DNA from: Nocardia cyriacigeorgica | GTDB taxonomy: Bacteria; Actinomycetota; Actinomycetes; Mycobacteriales; Mycobacteriaceae | NCBI RefSeq assembly: GCF_005863245.1 | Contig: NZ_VBUT01000007.1 | Coordinates: forward strand, 310,001 to 374,000 | Reading direction: 5' to 3' | DNA: 64,000 bases | Shown here: positions 1 to 9,999 of the stretch, piece by piece | How positions within the stretch are numbered: the first letter of the stretch is position 1 | How the letters are laid out: each line of letters begins with the position of its first letter | Made by a program: the position numbers and the translations under genes | The notes under the pieces: generated by a model | Databases searched by the model: none | The model's input: only the letters and a program-made list of their open reading frames with translations | What the model was told of the DNA's origin: nothing

Positions 1-522
1 GCTTTCGACCCGAACCTGCAACTGTGGGTGGCGGCCTGCCTGTACTGGGGTTTCGCCGACATGCTCGACAAGCTGCGCGGCGGCATCGACGAGGACGCCG
101 CGAACGCCTTCTACCAGCACAGTGTGCGCCTGGGCGCCACCCTTCAGATGCGGCCGGAGATGTGGCCGGCCGATCGCGCGGCCTTCGCCGAGTACTGGGA
201 GACCAATCTGGCCGCCACCGCGATCGACCCGGTGGTCCGCGACTACTTCAACGACCTCATCGACCTGAAGATGATGCCGCGCGCGGTGCAGGTGCTGTTC
301 GCGCGGTTCCAGCGGTTCGTCGTCACCGGGGTGTTGCCGTGGCATCTGCGCCGGGAGATGGGCATGCGCTGGTCGGCGCGCGATCAGCGGCGTTTCGAGC
401 GGCTGATGCGGCTCATCGGCGCGGTCGTCACCCGGCTGCCCGCGCCGGCCAGGATGTTCCCGCTGAACTTCTACCTGTGGGATCTGCGCCGCCGCATGCG
501 TAAGGGCTTGCCGCTGGTGTGA
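1..522 (+). CDS. MpaB-family oxygenase (DUF2236), 3' part
   Basis: The reading frame is open from base 1 to a TGA at 520-522, so the start lies before the window; 173 residues are visible. They match the C-terminal half of the DUF2236 family (MpaB and rubber-oxygenase-like haem proteins): LWVAACLYWG near the left edge, then LQMRPEMWPADRAAF and a family-typical YW pair. The haem-binding region of the family would be partly upstream and cannot be checked. Members are usually about 280-300 aa and often oxidise hydrophobic substrates, but the substrate here is unknown. The gene converges on the proline dehydrogenase gene with no gap. Confidence 0.75.
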   Translation, partial: AFDPNLQLWVAACLYWGFADMLDKLRGGIDEDAANAFYQHSVRLGATLQMRPEMWPADRAAFAEYWETNLAATAIDPVVRDYFNDLIDLKMMPRAVQVLFARFQRFVVTGVLPWHLRREMGMRWSARDQRRFERLMRLIGAVVTRLPAPARMFPLNFYLWDLRRRMRKGLPLV

Positions 523-1469
523 TCAGCGCCCGGCCAGAGCACGCAGGAAGAAGCCCAGGTTGGCCGGCCGCTCGGCCAGCCTGCGCATGAGATAGCCGTA
601 CCACTGGTCGCCGTAGGGCACATACACCCGCATGGTGTTCCCGGCGGCGGCGATCCTGGCCTGCTCGTCCTCGCGGATGCCGTAGAGCATCTGGTACTCG
701 ACATCGCCCGGACCGCGCCCGGTGTCGGCCAGCAGCCAGTCGGCGGCGGCGATCATCTCCGGATCGTGCGAGGCCACCATCGGATAGCCCTCGCCGCGCA
801 TGAGCACGTCCAGACAGCGGCGGTAGGAGGCGTCGACCTCGTCGCGGTGCTGATAGGCCACCTGCTCCGGTTCCCGATAGGCGCCCTTGCACAACCGGAT
901 CCGGGAGCCGGGGCCGGCGAAATCCCGGCAGTCGGCCTCGGTGCGGCGCAGGTAGGCCTGCAAGACCGTGCCGAGCCACGGGAACTCCTCACGCAGCTCG
1001 GACACCGTCGCGAGGGTGGCGTCGGTGGTGGTGTGGTCCTCGGCGTCGACGGTGACCCAGATGCCCGCCTGCACCGCCTTGGTGCACAGCGTGCGCAGAT
1101 TCTCGGTGGCGATGGCGGGCCCGTCGCCGGGCAGCGCCTGCCCGAGCGCCGACAGCTTCACCGAGACCTCGAGCGGCGCCGCACCCGCCGGTCCGAGCGA
1201 AACATCCAGCGCCGACAGATCATTGAGCAGCGACAGATACTCGGCGACCGCCGCGTCGGCCTGCGCGCGATCGGTGGTGTTCTCGCCGAGATAGTCGACG
1301 CTCACCGCGCGCCCGCCGGCCAGCAGTTGCCTGGCCACCGGGATCAACTCCGCCCTGGTCTCGCCCGCCACGAATCGCCGCACGATGTCGGCGGTCACCG
1401 GTGTGCCGGTCACCAGCCGTTTCAGCCGCGGCGACCCGGCCGCGGCGAGGATGGCGGGCCGTAGCGGGT

Positions 1470-1473
<4 letters not shown>
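523..1473 (-). CDS. putB: Proline dehydrogenase (monofunctional)
   Basis: A 316-aa FAD enzyme that oxidises L-proline to pyrroline-5-carboxylate, the first step of proline catabolism. Visible family motifs are the C-terminal YVPYGDQWYGYLMRRLAERPAN block, which carries substrate- and flavin-binding Arg/Tyr residues, and the YQMLYGIREDEQ segment. The length fits bacterial monofunctional PRODH (about 300 aa) rather than the bifunctional PutA. The start is GTG at 1473 and overlaps the TGA of pruA in a GTGA, so the two genes are almost certainly translationally coupled. The pair corresponds to Rv1187/Rv1188 of M. tuberculosis. Confidence 0.93.
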
Positions 1474-3110
<1,637 letters not shown>

Positions 3111-3444
3111 AACCCAGGCTAACTCGGGTGTGCCGCGCAGCGCAGAAACCACGCCCACCTGCGGTGAAGCAGTTTGCCGGTGATGCTGTCGGCGGCGGCG
3201 CAGCCGACCCCGCTCGGACTCGTGGTGACCCGGGAAGCCGCTTCACCTCGACCTGCGGTGAGATGAGGCGGCAGCTTCGGCTCAACCGCGGCCGGGCCGG
3301 ACAGCCGCATCGCCTCAGCCAACGGTTGGGCCAGGGCGGTTCGCCGCAGTCCACGGCGATCGGGACAGCCGCTGTGCCTCAGCCAGCGTTGAGCCGGGCG
3401 GCCGTTCGCTCGCCTCAACCCGCGATGAGCCGGGCCTCTTCGAC
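3111..3444. repeat. Gap with degenerate repeats of the dapC 3' end
   Basis: There is no convincing gene in these 334 bp. The part next to dapC holds imperfect repeats of roughly 34-37 bp around 3310-3344, 3374-3409 and 3409-3440. They resemble the last codons of dapC (3442-3480): each has CTCA(G/A)CC, then a CG-rich core and a GAGCCGGGC-like block. The copies get more divergent with distance from the gene. This suggests repeated local duplication followed by decay. Confidence 0.5.
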
Positions 3445-4581
3445 TCAGCCCGCGGCGAGCCGCGCGGCCGCTTCGCCGATCCGCTCGTCGGTGGCGGTCA
3501 ATGCGATCCGCACATGCTTCGCCCCGGCCGGGCCGTAGAAATCGCCGGGGGCGGCGAGGATGCCGCGTTCGGCCAGCCAGTCGAGGGTGGTGCGGCACGG
3601 TTCGTCGCGGCTGGACCACAGGTACAGGCCCGCCTCGGAATGGTCGATGCGGAATCCGGCGGCCAGCAGTGCGGCGCGCAGCGTGTCGCGGCGGGCGCGG
3701 TACCGCTCACGCTGCTGGTTCTCGTGGGTGTCGTCGCCGAGCGCGGCCGTCATGGCGGCCTGGATCGGCAGCGGCACCATCATCCCGGAGTGCTTGCGCA
3801 CCTCGAGCAGTTCGGCGATGAGTTCCGGGTCGCCGGTCACGAAACCCGCACGGTAGCTGGCCAGATTCGACGTCTTCGACAGCGAATGCACCGCGAGCAG
3901 ACCGGTGTGGTCACCGTCGCAGACCTCGGGGTCGAGCACCGAGACGGCCCGGCCTTCCCAGCTCAAACCGAGGTAGCACTCGTCGGAGGCGACGATGGCG
4001 CCGCGTTCGCGGGCGAACGCGACGACCTTGCGCAGATGCTCGACTCCGAGCACCTTGCCGGTCGGGTTCGACGGCGAGTTGAGGTAGATCAGCGCGGGCG
4101 ACTGCGGGCCCAGCTGGGTCAGCCCGTCGGCACGGGCGATCCGGGTACCGGCCAGCAGCGCGCCCACCTCGTAGGTCGGGTAGGCGACCTCGGGAATCAC
4201 CACCAGATCACCGGCGCCGAGGCCGAGCAGCCGCGGCAGCCCGGCGATCAGCTCCTTGGTGCCGATCACCGGCAGCACCGCCGCCTGATCGATCCCGGTG
4301 ATCCCGAACCGGCGCCGCAACGCCGCCACCGCGGCTTCACGCAGTTCGGTGGTGCCGTGCGTGGTCGGGTAGCCCGGGACCTCGGCGACCGAATTCAGCG
4401 CCGCGCGGATCAGCGGGTCGACCGGATCGACCGGCGTACCGACCGACAGGTCGACGATCCCACCCGGATGCGCGGCGGCCTTCGCCTTCGCGCCCGCGAT
4501 GGTGTCCCACGGGAAATCGGGAAGCAGCGAGCTGACCCGCACCCGGGCCGCGTGACCGGTACTCGACAACCCAGCGCTCAC
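3445..4581 (-). CDS. dapC: N-succinyldiaminopimelate aminotransferase DapC
   Basis: A 378-aa class I/II PLP aminotransferase, the orthologue by context of Rv1178 (dapC), which acts in the succinylase branch of diaminopimelate/lysine synthesis. Visible features are YPTTHGTTELREA, the YLNSPSNPTG substrate/PLP block, SDECYLGLSW, and the Schiff-base Lys in SLSKTSNLASYRAG. The C-terminus ends in an Ala/Arg-rich stretch whose DNA is repeated downstream. The GTG start at 4581 overlaps the ferredoxin stop as GTGA, so it is cotranslated with fdxC. Because such aminotransferases overlap in specificity, the DapC call rests partly on synteny. Confidence 0.88.
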   Translation of the reverse strand: MSAGLSSTGHAARVRVSSLLPDFPWDTIAGAKAKAAAHPGGIVDLSVGTPVDPVDPLIRAALNSVAEVPGYPTTHGTTELREAAVAALRRRFGITGIDQAAVLPVIGTKELIAGLPRLLGLGAGDLVVIPEVAYPTYEVGALLAGTRIARADGLTQLGPQSPALIYLNSPSNPTGKVLGVEHLRKVVAFARERGAIVASDECYLGLSWEGRAVSVLDPEVCDGDHTGLLAVHSLSKTSNLASYRAGFVTGDPELIAELLEVRKHSGMMVPLPIQAAMTAALGDDTHENQQRERYRARRDTLRAALLAAGFRIDHSEAGLYLWSSRDEPCRTTLDWLAERGILAAPGDFYGPAGAKHVRIALTATDERIGEAAARLAAG

Positions 4582-4901
4582 TCAGCGGCCATGGGCGGCA
4601 GTTCCTTGATGAACGGCGGGTCGTAGTCGACCTTGCCCACCTTGGTCGCACCGCCGGGCGAACCCAGCTCGTCGAAGAAGTCGACGTTGGCGTTGATGTA
4701 GCCGCTCCACTGATCCGGGGTGTCGTCCTCGTAGAAGATCGCTTCGACGGGGCAGACCGGCTCACACGCACCACAGTCCACGCACTCGTCGGGTTGGATG
4801 TACAGCATGCGAGCGCCCTCGTAGATGCAATCCACGGGGCATTCCTCGATGCACGCCTTGTCCTTCACGTCAACGCACGGTTCAGCGATGATGTACGGCA
4901 C
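4578..4901 (-). CDS. fdxC: 7Fe ferredoxin FdxC
   Basis: A 107-aa low-potential ferredoxin that carries electrons in the cytoplasm. The N-terminal half has cysteines C8, C16 and C20 for a 3Fe-4S/4Fe-4S pair, and CVDCGACEPVCPVEA supplies the second cluster. This is the usual seven-iron pattern of actinobacterial FdxA/FdxC proteins (about 106 aa), with an acidic C-terminal tail. It lies immediately before dapC (GTGA overlap), as Rv1177 does before Rv1178, and downstream of the oppositely spaced fbiC on the same strand. Confidence 0.95.
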   Translation of the reverse strand: MPYIIAEPCVDVKDKACIEECPVDCIYEGARMLYIQPDECVDCGACEPVCPVEAIFYEDDTPDQWSGYINANVDFFDELGSPGGATKVGKVDYDPPFIKELPPMAAE

Positions 4902-5010
4902 TGCCGTTCTCCTAGTCTGTCCTCACCTCGGGGGTACTGCGCCCGGCACAAGTATCCCTGGCGCCTCACACGTTACCCTCGGTCAGCCTGCCCTAACTTC
5001 GGGCGGTGGC

Positions 5011-7605
5011 TCAGTGGATGGATAGTTCGAGTCCCGCCACGGGTCCGCGACCCGCCGGAACACCATAGGTGGTGGTGCGTTCGCGGACCGGACGGCCGAT
5101 GCCCGCGGCGATCTCGGTGAGTTCGGCCACGGTCTTGGCCGACCCGTGCTGCGATCCCGCCATCCGGGAGATGGTCTCCTCCATCAACGTGCCACCGAGA
5201 TCGTTGGCCCCGCTTTCCAGCATCACCCTGGTGCCGGTGGTGCCCAGTTTCACCCAGCTGGTCTGGATGTTGTCGATGCGCCCGTGCAGCATGATCCTGG
5301 CCAGCGCGTGCACCGCCCGGTTGTCCCGGTTGGTCGGCCCCGGACGTGCCGCGCCCGCCAGGTACAGCGGGGCGCTCTGATGCACGAACGGCAGCGGCAC
5401 GAATTCGGTGAAGCCGCCGGTGCGGTCCTGGATATCGCGTAGCACCCGCAGGTGCCCGACCCAATGCTTCGGGTTGTCGACGTGCCCGTACATCATGGTC
5501 GAACTCGACCGTACTCCCACTTCGTGCGCGGTGGTGATGACGTCGATCCAGGCCGAGGCGGGCAGTTTGCCCTTGGTGAGCACCCAGCGCACCTCGTCGT
5601 CGAGGATTTCCGCGGCGGTGCCGGGAATGGTGTCGAGCCCGGCTTCTTTCAACGCCAGCAGCCAGTCGCGCACGCTCTGCCCGCCGCGCGAGGCCCCGTT
5701 GACGATCTCCATCGGCGAGAAGGCGTGCACATGCATCGACGGCACCCGCGCCTTCACCGCCCGCACCAGATCCGCGTACCCGGTGACCGGCAGATCGGGG
5801 TCGATGCCGCCCTGCATACAGACCTCGGTGGCGCCGTCGACGTGCGCCTCCCAGGCCCGGTCGGCGACCTCGTCGGTGCTCAGGGTGAACGCGTCGGCGT
5901 CACCCTTGCGCTGGGCGAACGCGCAGAACCGGCAGCCGGTGTAGCAGATATTGGTGAAGTTGATATTGCGGTTCACCACGTAGGTGACCTCGTCGCCGCA
6001 GACCTCGCGGCGCAGGCCGTCGGCCAGGGCGGCGACCGCCTCCAGGTCGGCGCCGTCAGCGGTGGCCAGCGCCAGGTACTGCGCGTCGGACAAGCCCGCC
6101 GGGTCGCGTTCGGCGGCGCGCAGGGCGTCGAGCACGTCGGCGTCGAGTCGTTCGGGCGCCACGGCCAGGTCGCGAGCCTGCTCCCGCACCGTGTCCCAGT
6201 CGCCGAAGGCGCTGTTGAGATCGCTGCGGGTGTCGGTATTGCGGCCGTCGGTGTCGATGGCGGTATTGAGGTCGACGCGACCGGCGGACTCCCAGGATTC
6301 GTCGGGCTCCTGCCAGGGCAGCCCCACCGGAATCGTGTCCGGCCTGGCCAGGCCGGTCTCCGGATCGGTCAGCGCCGCCACATGCGCCCCGATGCGCGGA
6401 TCCACCCACGGATTGCCCGCGAGCACGTACTTCGGGTGCGCGGAAGTGCGTTCGACCAGCTCGAACCCGGCGGCCGCGGTGAGTTCGGCGAGGGTGTCGA
6501 GATTGGGCCACGGACGTTCGGGATTGACGTGATCGGGCGTCACCGGCGACACCCCGCCCCAGTCGTCGATGCCCGCGCCGAGCAGCGCGGTGCATTCGGC
6601 CTGCGAGACGAGGTTCGGCGGCGCCTGCACCGGGACGTCGGGGCCCAGCAGCAGTCTGGTCACCGCGATAGTGGCCAGGAATTCGTCGATGTTCGCGTCG
6701 GGTGCGTCGCGCATGGCGGTGTCGTCCTTGGCGCGGAAGTTCTGCACGATGACTTCCTGGATATGCCCGAACGCCTTGTGCTGCTTGCGGATCGCCATGA
6801 TCGACTCGGCTCGCTCGGCCATCGTCTCACCGATGCCGACCAGGATGCCGGTGGTGTAGGGCACCGAGAGCCTGCCCGCGTCGGTGATGGCGCGCAGCCG
6901 CACCGCCGGATCCTTGTCCGGGCTGCCGTAATGGCAGTTGCCCTTCTCGGTGAACAGCCTGGTAGAGGTGGTCTCCAGCATCATGCCCATGGACTGGGCC
7001 ACCGGCTTGAGCCGCGAGATCTCCTCCCAGCTCATCACCCCCGGATTCAGGTGCGGCAGCAGCCCGGTCTCCTCCAGCACCAGGATCGACACCGCCCGCA
7101 GATAGTCGAGGGTGGAGTCGTAGCCGCGTTCGTCGAGCCACTGCGCGGCCTCCGGCCAGCGGTCCTCCGGCCGGTCGCCGAGGGTGAACAGCGCCTCCTT
7201 GCAACCAAGCTCCGCTCCGCGACGGGCGATGTCGAGCACCTCGTCCGGCTCCAGGAACATGCCGCGGCCCTCGGCGCGCAGCTTGCCCGGCACCGTCACG
7301 AAGGTGCAGTAATGGCATTTGTCCCGGCACAGGTGGGTCAGCGGGATGAAGACATTGCGGGAATAGGTGATCGTCTTGGGCCTGCCCGCCGATTCCAGGC
7401 CGGCATCACGCACCCTGGCCGCGCTACGACACAGATCCACCAGGTCATCGCCGGTGGCGTGCAGCAAGACCGTGGCCTCATCGACATTCAGGGTCACCCC
7501 GTCGCGGGCCCGGCGCAGGGCCCGGCGCATGGCCGATGGGCTCGGCGGTGGGGGCGGAACGGTCGGCTCGGGTAGGTCGATCACGCCCTCGATCATGCGC
7601 CACAC
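5011..7605 (-). CDS. fbiC: FO synthase FbiC (CofG-CofH fusion)
   Basis: An 864-aa bifunctional radical-SAM enzyme that makes FO, the deazaflavin core of coenzyme F420, from a tyrosine-derived radical and the pyrimidine 5-amino-6-ribitylaminouracil. It holds two cluster motifs: CRDKCHYC (C93, C97, C100) in the CofG half and CYTGCRFC near residue 550 in the CofH half. QGGIDPDLP and MYGHVDNPKHWVGHL are also recognisable CofH blocks. The size fits actinobacterial FbiC. The ATG at 7605 is chosen because a GGAGGGAG Shine-Dalgarno lies about 10 nt upstream; an ATG three codons later is the alternative. F420 supports many reductases in this lineage. Confidence 0.97.
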   Translation of the reverse strand: MWRMIEGVIDLPEPTVPPPPPSPSAMRRALRRARDGVTLNVDEATVLLHATGDDLVDLCRSAARVRDAGLESAGRPKTITYSRNVFIPLTHLCRDKCHYCTFVTVPGKLRAEGRGMFLEPDEVLDIARRGAELGCKEALFTLGDRPEDRWPEAAQWLDERGYDSTLDYLRAVSILVLEETGLLPHLNPGVMSWEEISRLKPVAQSMGMMLETTSTRLFTEKGNCHYGSPDKDPAVRLRAITDAGRLSVPYTTGILVGIGETMAERAESIMAIRKQHKAFGHIQEVIVQNFRAKDDTAMRDAPDANIDEFLATIAVTRLLLGPDVPVQAPPNLVSQAECTALLGAGIDDWGGVSPVTPDHVNPERPWPNLDTLAELTAAAGFELVERTSAHPKYVLAGNPWVDPRIGAHVAALTDPETGLARPDTIPVGLPWQEPDESWESAGRVDLNTAIDTDGRNTDTRSDLNSAFGDWDTVREQARDLAVAPERLDADVLDALRAAERDPAGLSDAQYLALATADGADLEAVAALADGLRREVCGDEVTYVVNRNINFTNICYTGCRFCAFAQRKGDADAFTLSTDEVADRAWEAHVDGATEVCMQGGIDPDLPVTGYADLVRAVKARVPSMHVHAFSPMEIVNGASRGGQSVRDWLLALKEAGLDTIPGTAAEILDDEVRWVLTKGKLPASAWIDVITTAHEVGVRSSSTMMYGHVDNPKHWVGHLRVLRDIQDRTGGFTEFVPLPFVHQSAPLYLAGAARPGPTNRDNRAVHALARIMLHGRIDNIQTSWVKLGTTGTRVMLESGANDLGGTLMEETISRMAGSQHGSAKTVAELTEIAAGIGRPVRERTTTYGVPAGRGPVAGLELSIH

Positions 7606-7686
7606 ATCCGGAACTGTCTCCCTCCAGGCTTGTGAGCGTTGACAACCCCACGGCCTCGCGGGCTATTCCACCCGCGGCATGCCACG

Positions 7687-8193
7687 ATGGCAATCATGTC
7701 GCAGCCGCGCACGATCATGGCCGAGCCGGCCTGGCGTCCCAGTCCCAAAGCGAAACTGCTGTGGACCCTGCAATCGGTGCTGGCCTGGATCATTCCGCTG
7801 GTGGCGCTGCTGATCTGGGCGGCCTTCGACGCGAGCCATCGCTCGCTGCAAGGCGCGATGACGATCATCGTTCTCGTGGTGGCGGCGATCAGCATCGCCG
7901 TGGTGCCGTGGTGGCGCTACCGGGTGCACCGCTGGGAAGTCACCGATCAAGCGGTGTACACGCGGGTGGGCTGGCTGACCCAGGAGAGCCGGGTCGCGCC
8001 GATCTCGCGCATCCAGACCGTCGACATCGAGCGCGGGCCACTGGAGCGGATGCTCGGGCTGGCGACGGTCACCGTCACCACGGCGTCGTCCGCGGGTGCG
8101 GTGGAGATCAGCGGACTCGAACTGCCGGTGGCCGAGCAGACCGTGACCAGGCTGACCGAGATCGCGGCGCTGCACCGCGGAGACGCGACATGA
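7687..8193 (+). CDS. Bacterial PH-domain (YdbS-like) membrane protein
   Basis: A protein of about 168 aa with two adjacent membrane segments (roughly residues 22-42 and 50-70), followed by a bPH2-type domain. The domain signature is WEVTDQAVYTRVGWLTQESRVAP then RIQTVDIERGPLERMLGLATVTV. Such proteins occur as YdbS/YdbT pairs; in Bacillus the pair is linked to resistance to certain bacteriocins, and the molecular role is not settled. Starts at 7687 or 7696 are both possible because neither has a clear ribosome site. Its TGA overlaps the ATG of the next gene (ATGA), so the two are coupled. Confidence 0.85.
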   Translation: MAIMSQPRTIMAEPAWRPSPKAKLLWTLQSVLAWIIPLVALLIWAAFDASHRSLQGAMTIIVLVVAAISIAVVPWWRYRVHRWEVTDQAVYTRVGWLTQESRVAPISRIQTVDIERGPLERMLGLATVTVTTASSAGAVEISGLELPVAEQTVTRLTEIAALHRGDAT

Positions 8194-9905
8194 GCGCACC
8201 ACCCGCATCCGGCGACGGCGGCTCCGGCGCCGAGCAGTCCCGGACACCAACCGAGCAGTCCGGGCCGCACGCCGAGCAGTCCCGGCCGCAAACAGAGCAG
8301 TCCTGGCCACAAGCAGACCAGCCCTGGCTACGGCTGGACAAGCGGATGTTGCTGGTGCATCCGGTCAACGAGGTCATCCGGTTCATCCCGGTCCTGCTCG
8401 GCACCCTGATCCTGGGCACGAGCAGCGGCAATCACGGCTGGAGCGTCATCCCGTTCGTCGCCATCGTCGGCTACGCGCTCACCCGCTGGTTCACCACCAC
8501 CTACCGGATCGGGCCGACCCATATCGAGCTGCGCACCGGGTTGATCCAGCGCAAGAAGCTGTCGGTGCCGCGCTCGCGGATCCGCTCGGTGGATATCGAG
8601 GCCGATCTGCTGCACCGGATCCTCGGACTCGCGGTGCTGGCCATCGGCACCGGACAGCACGCCGACTCCGGCGAGAAATTCCAGCTCAACGCCCTCGACG
8701 CGGATATGGTGCCGTCGCTGCGCACCGAACTGCTCGCGCACACAAGGGATCCGCACGTCGACGCCGACCAGCCGGACGGGCCCCCACCGAAACCGCAGGC
8801 CGAACTCGACGCCACCGGGCTCGCCGCGAACGGTTCGCAGATGGAGCGCGGCCGCGAGATCGGGCACTGGCGCGCGGGGTGGGTGCGCTACGCGCCGCTG
8901 TCGCTCACCGGGTTCGCCATCGTCGCGCCGATCGTCGGCGTCGGGTTCCAATACGGCCTCGGCGAGGTGGTGTTCCGGTCGGAGGCGGTGCATTCGGTGG
9001 AGGGCCGCGGCACGCTGCTGCTGGTCCTGTTCGGGCTCGCGCTGCTGGTCGCGGTGGTGCTGGTGACCAGTCTGGCGGCCTGCGCGCACTATCTGGCGAC
9101 GTATTTCGGGCTGCGCGTCACCGATAACGGCACCACCCTGCATCTGCGCTACGGCCTGTTCACCACCCGGCAGGTCACCCTCGATCTCGCGCGGTTCCGC
9201 GGCGCCACCGTCAACGAACCGCTGCTGTTGCGGCTGGCCGGAGGTGCGGCGCTGGAGGCCATCATGACCGGCCAGAATCCGCGTCAGAAGATCCTGCCGC
9301 AGGCGCCGCGCGCCGCCGTCGACCACACCCTCGCGCATCTGCTGAGCCCGCACGCAGCGAAGTATCCGAACGGGACCGCGCAGGCCCGCGTCGCCGGCAT
9401 GAGCGCCCCCGCGATCACCGCGGCCGCGGCGCCCGGCCGAGTGACACTGATCCCGCACGGTCCGGCCGCGCGACGCCGCCGCTACACCCACACCATGTGG
9501 CCGGTTCCCATGGTCGCGGCCGCGCTGCTGCTGCCCACCCCGGCCGGAGAACCCGTCTCGCCGTGGTGGTGGCTGCTGCCCATCGCGTTGATCCCGCTGA
9601 CCGCCGCCCTGGCCGAGGATCGCTACCGCGGCCTCGGCCACGCCGTCCTCCCCGCCACCCCGACCTCCCCCACCTGGCTGATCACCCGCTCCGGCTCCCT
9701 CGACCGCGACCGCGACTGCCTGGAAGCCCCCGGCATCATCGGCTGGACCGTCCGCCAAACCTTCTGGCAACGCCGCTCCGGCCTCGCCACCGTCACCGCC
9801 GCCACCGCCGCGGGCAAAAAGCGCTACCACGTCTTCGACCTGCCACTGGACCAGGCGTGGGCACTCATCGAGGCGGTGACACCCGGACGGCTGGGAACGA
9901 AATAG
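8190..9905 (+). CDS. Large PH-domain (YdbT-like) membrane protein
   Basis: A 571-aa partner of the preceding gene, with an ATGA overlap. The N-terminal 50 residues are hydrophilic and contain a short repeat built on EQS followed by R/G/W and P (EQSRTPT, EQSGPHA, EQSRPQT, EQSWPQA). Then come several transmembrane pairs and up to three bPH2 units. The clearest are TTYRIGPTHIELRTGLIQ with RIRSVDIEADLLHRILGLAVL, and LRVTDNGTTLHLRYGLFTTR. The C-terminal third has another membrane pair. Function is unknown beyond the family link to envelope stress or bacteriocin tolerance. Base composition matches the neighbouring core genes, so the TIR operon that follows marks a break. Confidence 0.85.
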   Translation: MSAPPASGDGGSGAEQSRTPTEQSGPHAEQSRPQTEQSWPQADQPWLRLDKRMLLVHPVNEVIRFIPVLLGTLILGTSSGNHGWSVIPFVAIVGYALTRWFTTTYRIGPTHIELRTGLIQRKKLSVPRSRIRSVDIEADLLHRILGLAVLAIGTGQHADSGEKFQLNALDADMVPSLRTELLAHTRDPHVDADQPDGPPPKPQAELDATGLAANGSQMERGREIGHWRAGWVRYAPLSLTGFAIVAPIVGVGFQYGLGEVVFRSEAVHSVEGRGTLLLVLFGLALLVAVVLVTSLAACAHYLATYFGLRVTDNGTTLHLRYGLFTTRQVTLDLARFRGATVNEPLLLRLAGGAALEAIMTGQNPRQKILPQAPRAAVDHTLAHLLSPHAAKYPNGTAQARVAGMSAPAITAAAAPGRVTLIPHGPAARRRRYTHTMWPVPMVAAALLLPTPAGEPVSPWWWLLPIALIPLTAALAEDRYRGLGHAVLPATPTSPTWLITRSGSLDRDRDCLEAPGIIGWTVRQTFWQRRSGLATVTAATAAGKKRYHVFDLPLDQAWALIEAVTPGRLGTK

Positions 9906-9990
9906 CCCGCCGCCCAACAAGACCCACCCACCATGTGAGTAGCCGACGCCGGTACAGCTGGCTACGATGTGAGGGGCGACACAGCACACC

Positions 9991-9995
9991 GGAGG
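9991..9995 (+). promoter_or_regulatory. Ribosome binding site of the TIR gene
   Basis: GGAGG four bases before a GTG at 10000 fixes the start of the TIR gene, giving the canonical N-terminus AVFISYHSS. The 94 bp before it hold no obvious terminator for the upstream PH-domain gene. The promoter of the operon must lie in this stretch or upstream. Confidence 0.7.
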
Positions 9996-9999
9996 GGAA

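Noticed and set aside
5000..5045. tRNA-like sequence (GGCTCAGTGGATGG then GTTCGAGTCCCGCCAC)
   Set aside because: It is too short and lacks an anticodon arm. The bases are the codons for the last residues of FbiC (GLELSIH and stop) plus flanking sequence.
5452..7575. Long rightward frame opposite fbiC (about 700 codons)
   Set aside because: High-GC shadow of a well-conserved gene. It has no family motifs, while fbiC has all of its motifs.
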